A stretch of DNA of 64,000 bases. It comes from Parvimonas micra (GTDB lineage Bacteria > Bacillota > Clostridia > Tissierellales > Peptoniphilaceae). The translations under genes and the position numbers were made by a program. Below, in pieces: positions 46,035 through 53,884 of this stretch (the stretch's first letter is position 1; every line of letters begins with the position of its first letter). The notes beneath the pieces were generated by a model. The model was not told the origin of the DNA, made no database searches, and was given only the letters and a program-made list of their open reading frames with translations. The stretch lies in contig NZ_JAJTJP010000001.1 of the NCBI RefSeq assembly GCF_021300775.1, positions 496,001 to 560,000 of the forward strand, read 5' to 3'.

Positions 46035-46591
46035 TAAATTTCCATTAATTCTTTTTCTTTAGACTTTGTAATATCATCTACTTCTTTGATAAATTTATCT
46101 GTAACTTTTTGAACTTCTTCTTCAGCTTGTCTTAATTCATCTTCACTAACTTCTTTATCTTTTTCTAATTTTTTTAACTTATCTATAGCATCACGTCTTA
46201 AGTTTCTAACAGCTATTTTTGCATTTTCAGCATAGCCTTTAACAACTTTAACTAACTCTTTTCTTCTATCTTCAGTTAATGCTGGGAATGGTAATCTTAT
46301 AACTTTTCCATCATTAGAAGGTGTAATTCCTAAATTTGATGCTAAAATAACTTTTTCTATTGGAGTTATTAATGATGCATCCCACGGTTGAATAACAAGT
46401 AATCTAGCTTCAGGAACTGAAATTGAAGCAACTTGTTTAATAGGTGTATCAGTTCCATAATAATCTACACTAAACTGATCTAGAATTGCTGGATTTGCTC
46501 TACCAGCTCTAACAGTTGTTAATTCCGTTTCATAAGCTTCTATAGATTTTGACATTTTTCTTTCTAATTCTTTTATAATTTCTTTATGCAT
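46034..46591 (-). CDS. frr: Ribosome recycling factor
   Basis: A 185-residue protein of standard length. It has [22 protein letters not shown] near residue 27, [21 protein letters not shown] and the [21 protein letters not shown] helix. It splits the post-termination ribosome with EF-G. Its gene is 2 bases downstream of pyrH. Confidence 0.97.
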   Translation of the reverse strand: MHKEIIKELERKMSKSIEAYETELTTVRAGRANPAILDQFSVDYYGTDTPIKQVASISVPEARLLVIQPWDASLITPIEKVILASNLGITPSNDGKVIRLPFPALTEDRRKELVKVVKGYAENAKIAVRNLRRDAIDKLKKLEKDKEVSEDELRQAEEEVQKVTDKFIKEVDDITKSKEKELMEI

Positions 46592-46593
46592 TA

Positions 46594-47307
46594 TTATTTC
46601 CCCCTAACTATTGTTCCTACTTTTTCACCTTTTGCAACTGCAACTAAATTTTCTGGATCATCAATTCCAAAAACTATTAATGGAATATCATTATCCATAC
46701 AAAGTGAAGTAGCAGTAGCATCCATTATTCCTAAACCTCTATTTAAAATTTCTATATATGATAATTCTTCAAATTTTTTCGCGTCTTCAAATTTATTTGG
46801 ATCTTTATCATATATACCATCTGTTCCTGTTTTACCAAGTAAAATTACGTCTGCATGCATTTCAGCAGCTCTTAAGGCAGCTGTGGTATCTGTAGAAAAA
46901 TATGGCATTCCTGTACCCGCACCAAAAATTACGATTCTGCCTTTTTCAAGATGACGTTCAGCCTTTCTTTTTATGAAAGGTTCTGCAACTTCATGAACAT
47001 TTATTGCTGTCTGCACTCTAGTTGGCACACCCATATTTTCTAGTGTAGCTTGTAACCTTAATGAATTTATTATTGTAGCAAGCATACCCATGTGATCTGA
47101 AGTTGATCTCTCAATTTTTTCACTAGAACGTCCTCTCCAGAAGTTACCACCGCCAACTACTATACATATTTGAATTCCTAAATCATATACATCCTTTACT
47201 GATTTACATATTTTTTCTATAGTTTCATCATTAAGGCCATGTCCGATTCCTCCTGATAAAGCTTCTCCACTAAGTTTAATAACTACCCTTTTAAAATCTA
47301 AATCCAT
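46594..47307 (-). CDS. pyrH: UMP kinase
   Basis: A 237-residue amino-acid-kinase-fold enzyme phosphorylating UMP to UDP. It has [11 protein letters not shown] at residues 9-19, [12 protein letters not shown] near 49, [16 protein letters not shown] near 71 and [20 protein letters not shown] near 130. It is the first gene of the operon. Its ribosome site AAAGGAG lies 12 bases before the ATG, further than usual. tsf and rpsB, its common upstream neighbours, are not present here; a lipoprotein gene with its own terminator is upstream instead. Confidence 0.96.
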   Translation of the reverse strand: MDLDFKRVVIKLSGEALSGGIGHGLNDETIEKICKSVKDVYDLGIQICIVVGGGNFWRGRSSEKIERSTSDHMGMLATIINSLRLQATLENMGVPTRVQTAINVHEVAEPFIKRKAERHLEKGRIVIFGAGTGMPYFSTDTTAALRAAEMHADVILLGKTGTDGIYDKDPNKFEDAKKFEELSYIEILNRGLGIMDATATSLCMDNDIPLIVFGIDDPENLVAVAKGEKVGTIVRGK

Positions 47308-47329
47308 AAGACAGTCTTTCTCCTTTAAT

Positions 47330-47358
47330 TTTATACAATAAGTGTATCATTTTTTCGA
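47330..47358 (-). promoter_or_regulatory. Promoter of the pyrH-polC operon
   Basis: -35 TCGAAA (47353-47358), 17-base spacer and -10 TATAAA (47330-47335). The -35 is weak. Confidence 0.6.
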
Positions 47359-47441
47359 AAATTTTTCAATATTTTAAATTTATTTATAAATATATAAACT
47401 TCAAAAAATATATTAAAATTAAATTTTGTATTTAAGAATTT

Positions 47442-47471
47442 AAAAAAAGATTGAAATATAATTCCAATCTT
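47442..47471 (-). terminator. Terminator after the lipoprotein gene at 47498
   Basis: Stem AAGATTG/CAATCTT with an 11-base loop and a T7 run on the minus strand. Confidence 0.75.
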
Positions 47472-47497
47472 ATCTTATTTTTTATCAGTAAAATATT

Positions 47498-48076
47498 TTA
47501 TTTTTTATCGTTTTTCATTTCTCGTTCTATTTCATCTTTAACTTTTGGAGAAAGTTCATCTTTATTATTCTCCATACCTTTAACTGTATTTTTATATTGA
47601 TCAACTAAATCCTTAGCTTCTTTATAAGCGTTTATATATTCGTTGCCATCACTCTCTATTCCATATTTACTCAAATTATCAACATATTCTATCCCCAAAA
47701 GTGTATCTAAAATCGTAAATTCATCTTTGATTTCAAATCTATAATTTGGATAAAACTTACTATCAGAATTTATATATTTTTTCCCGTTCCTTACTTCTAT
47801 TTTTAGGTTAAAGGCTTCAAAGAAGGCTTCTTCTCTGTTTGGTTTTTTAAAAACTTCTCCATTCTTATCAACTATAACACCTGAATTTTTGTTCCAACAA
47901 TAGTCAGGATATTTTATATTAACTTTATCCATATGAAATACAATACGTCCATTGTCATTTGCTAAAAATACTTTATTTCTAAATTTATCTATACTAACTT
48001 TAGAACTTTTACAAGAAGAAAAAAGAATTAAAAAGCAAAAATTAAAAATTAAAATTTTAAAAAATCTTTTCATCAT
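47498..48076 (-). CDS. Hypothetical lipoprotein
   Basis: A 192-residue secreted lipoprotein of unknown function. The signal (residues 1-21) is rich in Phe and Leu and ends with the lipobox FSSC. The mature part has a beta-rich region (about 30-130, with NGRIVFHMDKVNIKYPDYCW and KYINSDSKFYPNYRF) and a Lys/Asp/Glu-rich helical tail with KDELSPKVKDEIEREM. One further Cys occurs in the mature part. It has its own promoter (48105-48133) and terminator and no functional link to its neighbours. Confidence 0.85.
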   Translation of the reverse strand: MMKRFFKILIFNFCFLILFSSCKSSKVSIDKFRNKVFLANDNGRIVFHMDKVNIKYPDYCWNKNSGVIVDKNGEVFKKPNREEAFFEAFNLKIEVRNGKKYINSDSKFYPNYRFEIKDEFTILDTLLGIEYVDNLSKYGIESDGNEYINAYKEAKDLVDQYKNTVKGMENNKDELSPKVKDEIEREMKNDKK

Positions 48077-48104
48077 TTTTTATATCTCCATAATTTTCTC
48101 TTTT

Positions 48105-48133
48105 GTTATATCACATTAAATTAACGAATTCAA
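48105..48133 (-). promoter_or_regulatory. Promoter of the lipoprotein gene at 47498
   Basis: -35 TTGAAT (48128-48133), 17-base spacer and an extended -10 TGATATAAC (TATAAC at 48105-48110). Confidence 0.7.
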
Positions 48134-48182
48134 TAATCATTACTATAAATTATATAAAAAAAGACAAACAATAATATTTATC

Positions 48183-50210
48183 TTAATTCATAATTATATT
48201 TTCACTTAGATTTTGGATAAACTCGTCAACATTTCTTTTTACAACTTGATTTTCTTCTTTTTCAAAATTAAAATCATCCTTCAAAAGCTTATCAACATAT
48301 TTTATAGCAGATTTTAAAAGGTCATAATCTTTTTGGATATTTAAAATTTTAAATCTTGCTTCACCTGATTGACGATATCCAAGTATATCACCATATCCTC
48401 TTAGTAAAAAATCTTGTTCTGAAATATAAAACCCATCATTTGATGAACACATTATATCCATTCTCTTTTTTACACTTGTACTTTTATTATTGCTAACTAA
48501 AATGCAAAAGCTATCGTAATTTCCTCTTCCAATTCTTCCTCTAAGTTGATGTAACTGACTCAGTCCAAATCTTTCAGCATTATAAATTACCATTATATTA
48601 GAATTAGGAACATTAATACCTACTTCTATTACAGTTGTAGCAACTAGAACTTTTATTTTTCCGTTTTCAAAATTTTTCATTATCCTATCTTTGTCAACAG
48701 GTTTTATCTTTCCATGTATAAACTCAATTTCAATGTCTTGAAAATATCTTTCTTTTAAACGTTCATATAAATTTATAACTGACTGTAACTCCAATGTATC
48801 ACTTTCATCTACAAGTGGACAAACTATATAAGCTTGACGTCCTTCTGATATATGTTTTTTTATAAAATTCATGTATCTATCTTCATAATTTTCATCCACA
48901 AAATAAGTATTTACCTTTCCTCTTCCGCTAGGTAACTCATCAATAGTAGAAATATCTAAATCACAAAACATTACAAGTCCTACTGTTCTAGGTATAGGTG
49001 TTGCACTCATAACTAATATATCTGGATTTTTTGATTTTTTAGAAAGTAAAAGTCTTTGTTTAACTCCAAATCTATGTTGTTCATCTGTAATAACAAATCC
49101 TAAATTCTTATATACGACTTTTTCTTGAAATACAGCATGTGTCCCAATTATGATATCAACTTGTCCATTTTCTATTTTTTCTCTTATAGTTTTCTTTTCT
49201 GATTCTTTCAAACTTCCTACTAGTAATTCAACTTTAATATTATGTTTTTCAAAAAGTTCTATAGCATTTTCAAAATGTTGTCTTGCTAATATTTCAGTAG
49301 GAGCCATTAAAACAGATTGAAATCCATTTTTAACAACATTAAACATTGCTATAAATGAAACTATCGTTTTACCACAACCAACATCCCCTTGAATTAATCT
49401 GTTCATTTGTCTATCAGAAGACATATCATTAAAAATATCCTCTAAAACTTTGTTTTGTGAATTTGTCAATTTAAAACTTAAAGAATTTATAAATTCTAAT
49501 GTTTCATCTTTTATTTGAAAACTAATAGCATCATCATTTTTCTTTTTAAATTTTTTCATAGATAGTTGAAAATAAAAAATTTCATCAAAGGCTAATCTTC
49601 TTTTTGCTCTAATAAAACTTTCATTATCTTTTGGAAAATGAATGTTCCTAATTGCATTGTCATAGCTTTCTAAGTTTAATTCATTTAGAATATTACTAGG
49701 TAGTTTTTCTTCAAAATATGAATTCTTTTTTAATAAATTTTGAATAATCTTAACTAAGTCTAAATTTGAAATCCCTTTGCATAAATGATATTGTGGAATT
49801 ACACTACCAATTATATTTACTTTGTTTTGCATAGTTGGAGATTGTATTTCAACATTTTTTCCAAGCAGTTTAGCTCTTCCATACATTTCATATACATTGT
49901 TAATCTTTAAATTTTTTGAAATAAAAATATTATTAAAATATACTATTGTACAATAATTCATTTCTTCATCCATTGCCAAAAATTTTGTAACTCTAATATT
50001 CTTTTTCTTTCTATTTTCCATTAAAGAAATTATCTTTAATCTATATGAATAACTTCCTTCTTCAGTTATTTCAGAAATTTTTTTGAATTTTGTAGTATCT
50101 ATATAAGAATATGGAAAATACTCTAATAAATTATTAACTGTAAAAATTCCAAGTTTATTTAAAAGAGCTAATTTTTTCTCTCCTATTCCTTTAATATCTT
50201 TTAATTCCAT
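48183..50210 (-). CDS. recG: ATP-dependent DNA helicase RecG
   Basis: A 675-residue fork-remodelling helicase. It has an N-terminal wedge/OB domain (residues about 1-230), then helicase motifs: GDVGCGKT (Walker A, about 272), MAPTEILARQHF, ITDEQHRFGVKQR (DEQH box), SATPIPRT, and VATTVIEVGINVPNSN and QLHQLRGRIGRGNYDSF in the second RecA domain. The C-terminal RecG wing ends near residue 640. It acts on stalled forks and Holliday junctions. It lies downstream of fakA, and a terminator hairpin occurs only about 12 bases before its start codon. Confidence 0.96.
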   Translation of the reverse strand: MELKDIKGIGEKKLALLNKLGIFTVNNLLEYFPYSYIDTTKFKKISEITEEGSYSYRLKIISLMENRKKKNIRVTKFLAMDEEMNYCTIVYFNNIFISKNLKINNVYEMYGRAKLLGKNVEIQSPTMQNKVNIIGSVIPQYHLCKGISNLDLVKIIQNLLKKNSYFEEKLPSNILNELNLESYDNAIRNIHFPKDNESFIRAKRRLAFDEIFYFQLSMKKFKKKNDDAISFQIKDETLEFINSLSFKLTNSQNKVLEDIFNDMSSDRQMNRLIQGDVGCGKTIVSFIAMFNVVKNGFQSVLMAPTEILARQHFENAIELFEKHNIKVELLVGSLKESEKKTIREKIENGQVDIIIGTHAVFQEKVVYKNLGFVITDEQHRFGVKQRLLLSKKSKNPDILVMSATPIPRTVGLVMFCDLDISTIDELPSGRGKVNTYFVDENYEDRYMNFIKKHISEGRQAYIVCPLVDESDTLELQSVINLYERLKERYFQDIEIEFIHGKIKPVDKDRIMKNFENGKIKVLVATTVIEVGINVPNSNIMVIYNAERFGLSQLHQLRGRIGRGNYDSFCILVSNNKSTSVKKRMDIMCSSNDGFYISEQDFLLRGYGDILGYRQSGEARFKILNIQKDYDLLKSAIKYVDKLLKDDFNFEKEENQVVKRNVDEFIQNLSENIIMN

Positions 50211-50222
50211 AATTATCCTTAC

Positions 50223-50247
50223 AAAAAAAGTCCTTTCGGACTTTTTA
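50223..50247 (-). terminator. Terminator-like hairpin between fakA and recG
   Basis: Stem AAAAAGTCC/GGACTTTTT with a TTTC loop, T7 on the minus strand. It ends only about 12 bases from the recG ATG, so it may attenuate rather than fully stop transcription into recG. Confidence 0.85.
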
Positions 50248-50298
50248 ATTTTTTAAAATAAAAGTAAAATAATAAATTATTATATACTATTAAGCTTA

Positions 50299-51921
50299 TT
50301 ATTCTACTGAGATTAAATAATAATATAGTGGTTGGCCACCATATACTAATTCTACTTCAATATCTTCATATTTTTTTTCAACTAATTTTGCTAATTTACT
50401 AGCTTCTTCTTCTTTAACATCTTCTCCGTAATATATACTTACTATAGAAGAATCTGCATCAACTAGTTGATCTATAAGTTTTTCAAATGTATCTTCAATT
50501 TTCTTTTCTGAAATTGTAATCTTGTTTTCATTTAAACCCATAAAGTCGTCTTTTTCTATTTTTACACCTTCAATTTCAGTATCTCTAAGTGCATATGTGA
50601 TTTGTCCAACTTTTACATTTGAAATCGCTTCAGTCATAAGCTCAACATTTTCTTCTACAGATAAAGATTCATCGAAATTAAATAAACAACTAAAAGCTTG
50701 CGGTATTTGTTTAGTCTTAATAACATGAAGTCTTTTTTCTGAAATTTTTGCAGCTTGTTCTGAAACAAGTATTATATTACTATTGTTTGGAAAAACAAAA
50801 ATATCGTCAGCGTTAATCTTTTCAACTGCTTTTAAAATATCTTCAGTTGAAGGATTCATTGTTTGTCCGCCAGTTATAATTTCATCTATTCCCATACTTT
50901 TAAAAATCTCATCTATACCTTCTCCAGTTGATATAGAAATAAAACCATATTTTTTATTTTCTTTTGCTTCTTCAGAACTTTTAGCTTCTTCAACTTCTTT
51001 ATCAGTATGATGTAAATGATTATGTTGTCTTCTCATATTATCAATTTTTAAGTCATGTAATGGTCCAAATTCTAATGCCCATTCAATTGCTTGTCCTGGG
51101 TGGTTAGTATGAACATGTACTTTTATAATATTATCTCCTTTAACAACAATTAAAGAATCTCCAATACTTGCAAGCTTATCTCTTAAAACACCATATTCTT
51201 CTGAATCACTAGTAACCATAAACTCAGTACAGTATCCAAATTTAATATCTTCATCTTGTTGTGCTGCTAAATGTTCAATTCTTGCTGGTTTATTAAATTC
51301 ATATGTGTTTTTAATTTCTACAATTTCATCTCCTAATGCACCTTCTAAAAGATACATTAATCCACGTCCACCAGCATCAACTACTTCAGCTTCTTTTAAA
51401 ATAGGTAGAATTTCAGGAGTTTTTTCCAAACTTCTAAAGCCTTCCTTTAAAATTTCTTTACAGAACTCAACTTCATCATCAAATCTAGTATAATTAGCTT
51501 CGGCATATTCTCCCATTTCTCTAATTACTGTAAGAATTGTGCCTTCTGTAGGTTTAATTACTGATTTATAAGCTACTTTATAAGCATTTACAAAACACTC
51601 TTTAATTGTTTCAACATCAAGAGTTACACTTTCTTTACTTCCCAAATAAAATCCTCTTAAAATTTGAGATAAAATAACTCCCGAATTTCCTCTTGCACCC
51701 ATCAAAGCACCATCACTTATTGCTTTTGTTACGTCAGCACAAGTATTTATTTTTGAATTTTCTAAATTTTTTATTGCAGACTTCATAGTCAATGACATAT
51801 TAGTACCAGTATCTCCATCTGGAACTGGAAATACATTTAAGCTGTTAACTATCTCTTTATTGGATTCAAGATAATTACGAGCCCTTACAAATGCCATTTG
51901 CAATTGTTCACTATTTATCAT
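50299..51921 (-). CDS. fakA: Fatty acid kinase catalytic subunit FakA (YloV-like)
   Basis: A 540-residue protein. The N-terminal DhaL/DAK2 domain (residues 1-200) has NVFPVPDGDTGTNMSLTM with the metal-binding aspartates, GALMGARGNSGVILSQ, and AEVVDAGGRGLMYLLEG. A middle domain follows (about 225-310, with GYCTEFMV and HVHTNHPGQ), and the C-terminal DegV-like half (about 320-540) includes GGQTMNPSTEDIL. With FakB it phosphorylates exogenous fatty acids for phospholipid synthesis. No fakB is in the window. It lies 9 bases after asp23, the usual order asp23-fakA-recG. Confidence 0.9.
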   Translation of the reverse strand: MINSEQLQMAFVRARNYLESNKEIVNSLNVFPVPDGDTGTNMSLTMKSAIKNLENSKINTCADVTKAISDGALMGARGNSGVILSQILRGFYLGSKESVTLDVETIKECFVNAYKVAYKSVIKPTEGTILTVIREMGEYAEANYTRFDDEVEFCKEILKEGFRSLEKTPEILPILKEAEVVDAGGRGLMYLLEGALGDEIVEIKNTYEFNKPARIEHLAAQQDEDIKFGYCTEFMVTSDSEEYGVLRDKLASIGDSLIVVKGDNIIKVHVHTNHPGQAIEWALEFGPLHDLKIDNMRRQHNHLHHTDKEVEEAKSSEEAKENKKYGFISISTGEGIDEIFKSMGIDEIITGGQTMNPSTEDILKAVEKINADDIFVFPNNSNIILVSEQAAKISEKRLHVIKTKQIPQAFSCLFNFDESLSVEENVELMTEAISNVKVGQITYALRDTEIEGVKIEKDDFMGLNENKITISEKKIEDTFEKLIDQLVDADSSIVSIYYGEDVKEEEASKLAKLVEKKYEDIEVELVYGGQPLYYYLISVE

Positions 51922-51930
51922 AAGTTCCTC

Positions 51931-52284
51931 CTAATTATCTTCTAATTTAATTCCATGAACATTAACATTAACCTTTTTAACAGTTAATCCTGTTAAGTTT
52001 TCAACATTATATTTTACATTTTCTATGATATTTTCACAAACAGTTGATATTTTTATTCCATATTGAATAACTATATGCAAATCTATAAAAATACTATTTT
52101 CTTTAAGTACAACATGAACACCTTTACTAGAATTATCCCAACCTAAAAGTTGATAAATTCCATCTTTAGGAGAAACATTAGCTAATCCGCAAACTCCATA
52201 ACTTTCTCTTAAAACATTAGCTACGATTGTTTTAACCACAACAGGATTAATAGAAACTTTACCTAATTCATTATTAAATTCCAT
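51931..52284 (-). CDS. Asp23/Gls24-family envelope stress protein
   Basis: A 117-residue protein with the Asp23 pattern: GKVSINPVVVKTIVANVLRES at the N-terminus, GVCGLANVSPKDG in the middle, and VQYGIKISTVCENI followed by VKYNVENLTGLTVKKVNVNVHGI at the end. The family is linked to the cell envelope. The start is the ATG at 52282-52284 with AGGAGGT; an upstream in-frame start adds a non-conserved stretch. It heads the asp23-fakA-recG group and has its own promoter. Confidence 0.9.
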   Translation of the reverse strand: MEFNNELGKVSINPVVVKTIVANVLRESYGVCGLANVSPKDGIYQLLGWDNSSKGVHVVLKENSIFIDLHIVIQYGIKISTVCENIIENVKYNVENLTGLTVKKVNVNVHGIKLEDN

Positions 52285-52321
52285 ATAAATACCTCCTAAT
52301 TTATACATAAGTATATAGATT

Positions 52322-52350
52322 ACTATATCAAATTTTAGAAAAAAAATCAA
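52322..52350 (-). promoter_or_regulatory. Promoter of asp23-fakA
   Basis: -35 TTGATT (52345-52350), 17-base spacer and an extended -10 TGATATAGT (TATAGT at 52322-52327). Confidence 0.72.
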
Positions 52351-52356
52351 TATATT

Positions 52357-53721
52357 TTACAAATCTTTAATTGCTGATTCCCATTTTACTCTTAATACAA
52401 AAAAGAAAAATATAAATGCTGCCATACAATTAGAAAATAAATTACCCCAAAAAATAGAATACACTCCTAAGTACTTTTCTGTAAAAATTATAAAAATATA
52501 TCTTAGAAGCCAAACTCTCATTATACCTGTTAATAATGGCATTTTTGTTCGTCCAAGTCCTATAAATACTCCTTGTTCAACAGTAAATATTCCAAAACCA
52601 ATAACCGAATACATATATATTGTAAGAGCTTTATTTGTTATTTTAGTAATCTCTGGATTCTTTTGAAATAAATCTACAATATATGGGTTTAATGGTGTAA
52701 AAATAATTATGATTGAAAAGACAATCAATAATGAAAACAATATTCCATAATAAAAAATCTTTTTTGCATTTTTAGAATTGCCATTCCCTATGTTCATACT
52801 TATCATTGTAGTAACAGTTGTTCCTACACTGGTTGGTAAAACAAAATAAATAGAATTTATATTTGATGCAATTGTAGAAGCATTTAAAGCAATTGAACCA
52901 TATTTAACTACTTCTTTATTAATTAAAAAGAATCCAATATATACTAAAATATATGATATTACACTAGGAATAGCTAACTCCATTGTTTTTTTTATAAATT
53001 CTAAATCAAATTTAAATTTACGTAAAGATAATTGCATATCAGATTTCTTTAAAAAAAGATCATAATACATCCAAATCCCTATTAAAAGATATGACATAAA
53101 TGATGCTGATACTGCACCAATAACTCCTAGATTTAGTATAGAAAGAAATATAGTGTTAAAAATTACTTTTAAAACTAATAATATGATCATTCTTAAGAAT
53201 GGTGCTTCAGGATGTCCCGTACCATTTTTTATAGAATTAAATATAGCAGCCATAAATAAAAATGGTAATACAAAAGAATATAATCCCAAGTATTGAAATA
53301 CATGGGTTGAAAGCTCTTCATTTACACCTCTCGAAATTATATACGAAAGAATCAAGCAAATTGGAGAAAGTAATAATCCAATTATAAAAGATAAAACTAA
53401 AATTTGAACCGAAGCTTGTTTAGTTTTTTCAATATCTCCTTTTCCATATAGTTGTCCTATTATTGCAGAAGCTGCAACACTGAGTCCTTGAGAAAAAGCA
53501 TTTAAAATATTTATAACTGATTGTGAAAACCCAATAGCCCCAGCTATGACATAACCAGCTTTATTATTTAAGAATAAGCCATCAGAAATAGGAATTAAAG
53601 ATTGAACAATACCCATCATAAATACTGGTATAGTTAATAAGAAAATAGTCTTCATTACATTTTCACTTAAAATCATTTCTCTTCTTTCTTCAGAACTCTT
53701 GTTAAAAATTTTTGTATTCAT
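52357..53721 (-). CDS. MATE-family efflux transporter
   Basis: A 454-residue protein with twelve hydrophobic segments in two similar halves. It has LTIPVFMMGIVQSLIPISDGLFLNN in the first helix region, QLYGKGDIEKTKQASVQIL near 88, and the second-half equivalents NIGNGNSKNAKKIFYYGI near 310 and GLGRTKMPLLTGIMRVWLL near 388. Family members export cationic compounds in exchange for Na+ or H+. The substrate is not deducible. It is monocistronic with a strong promoter (53739-53767); a structured repeat lies immediately upstream of that promoter. Confidence 0.9.
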   Translation of the reverse strand: MNTKIFNKSSEERREMILSENVMKTIFLLTIPVFMMGIVQSLIPISDGLFLNNKAGYVIAGAIGFSQSVINILNAFSQGLSVAASAIIGQLYGKGDIEKTKQASVQILVLSFIIGLLLSPICLILSYIISRGVNEELSTHVFQYLGLYSFVLPFLFMAAIFNSIKNGTGHPEAPFLRMIILLVLKVIFNTIFLSILNLGVIGAVSASFMSYLLIGIWMYYDLFLKKSDMQLSLRKFKFDLEFIKKTMELAIPSVISYILVYIGFFLINKEVVKYGSIALNASTIASNINSIYFVLPTSVGTTVTTMISMNIGNGNSKNAKKIFYYGILFSLLIVFSIIIIFTPLNPYIVDLFQKNPEITKITNKALTIYMYSVIGFGIFTVEQGVFIGLGRTKMPLLTGIMRVWLLRYIFIIFTEKYLGVYSIFWGNLFSNCMAAFIFFFFVLRVKWESAIKDL

Positions 53722-53738
53722 AAAATCACTCCAATTAA

Positions 53739-53767
53739 ATTATATACCTTAATAAAAATAATTTCAA
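53739..53767 (-). promoter_or_regulatory. Promoter of the MATE gene
   Basis: -35 TTGAAA (53762-53767), 17-base spacer and -10 TATAAT (53739-53744). The -35 directly abuts structured element copy B, so copy B should not be in the MATE transcript. Confidence 0.8.
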
Positions 53768-53834
53768 ATAAGAACCCTACACTTCCAAGATGCTTCGCAT
53801 CGGATTGGTTTTCGGGAACCTTGTTGTTTCACAA
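53767..53834 (+). repeat. Structured two-copy element, copy B
   Basis: This is the second copy of the 68-base element at 17561-17628. The central hairpin is GATGC-TTC-GCATC (53789-53801), with perfect pairing, and the outer helix is CCAA/TTGG. Compared with copy A, the third and fourth base pairs of the inner stem change from T-G and A-T to T-A and G-C. In the outer helix C-G replaces a T-G pair and A-T replaces a C-G pair. It lies between the terminator of the yhiN-ispH operon and the MATE promoter. Strand is assigned by analogy with copy A and is uncertain. Confidence 0.65.
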
Positions 53835-53837
53835 TAA

Positions 53838-53869
53838 TAAAAAAGCTATCGATTTAACGATAGCTTTTA
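53838..53869 (-). terminator. Terminator of the yhiN-cmk-plsC-ispH operon
   Basis: Stem AAAAGCTATCG/CGATAGCTTTT with a 6-base loop and a T6 run on the minus strand. On the plus strand it is weaker but could also stop transcription. Confidence 0.88.
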
Positions 53870-53884
53870 AAATATTTTAAATTT

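Noticed and set aside
52357-53721. MATE gene as the missing Wzx flippase of the polysaccharide operon
   Set aside because: Its two-half pattern fits MATE drug exporters, and it lies more than 40 kb from the operon with its own promoter. Membership of the same superfamily is not enough.
53739-53834. Structured element copy B as a riboswitch leader of the MATE gene
   Set aside because: A complete TTGAAA-17-TATAAT promoter lies between the element and the MATE start codon, so the element should not be part of that mRNA. Copy A has no gene downstream on the minus strand in a matching arrangement.
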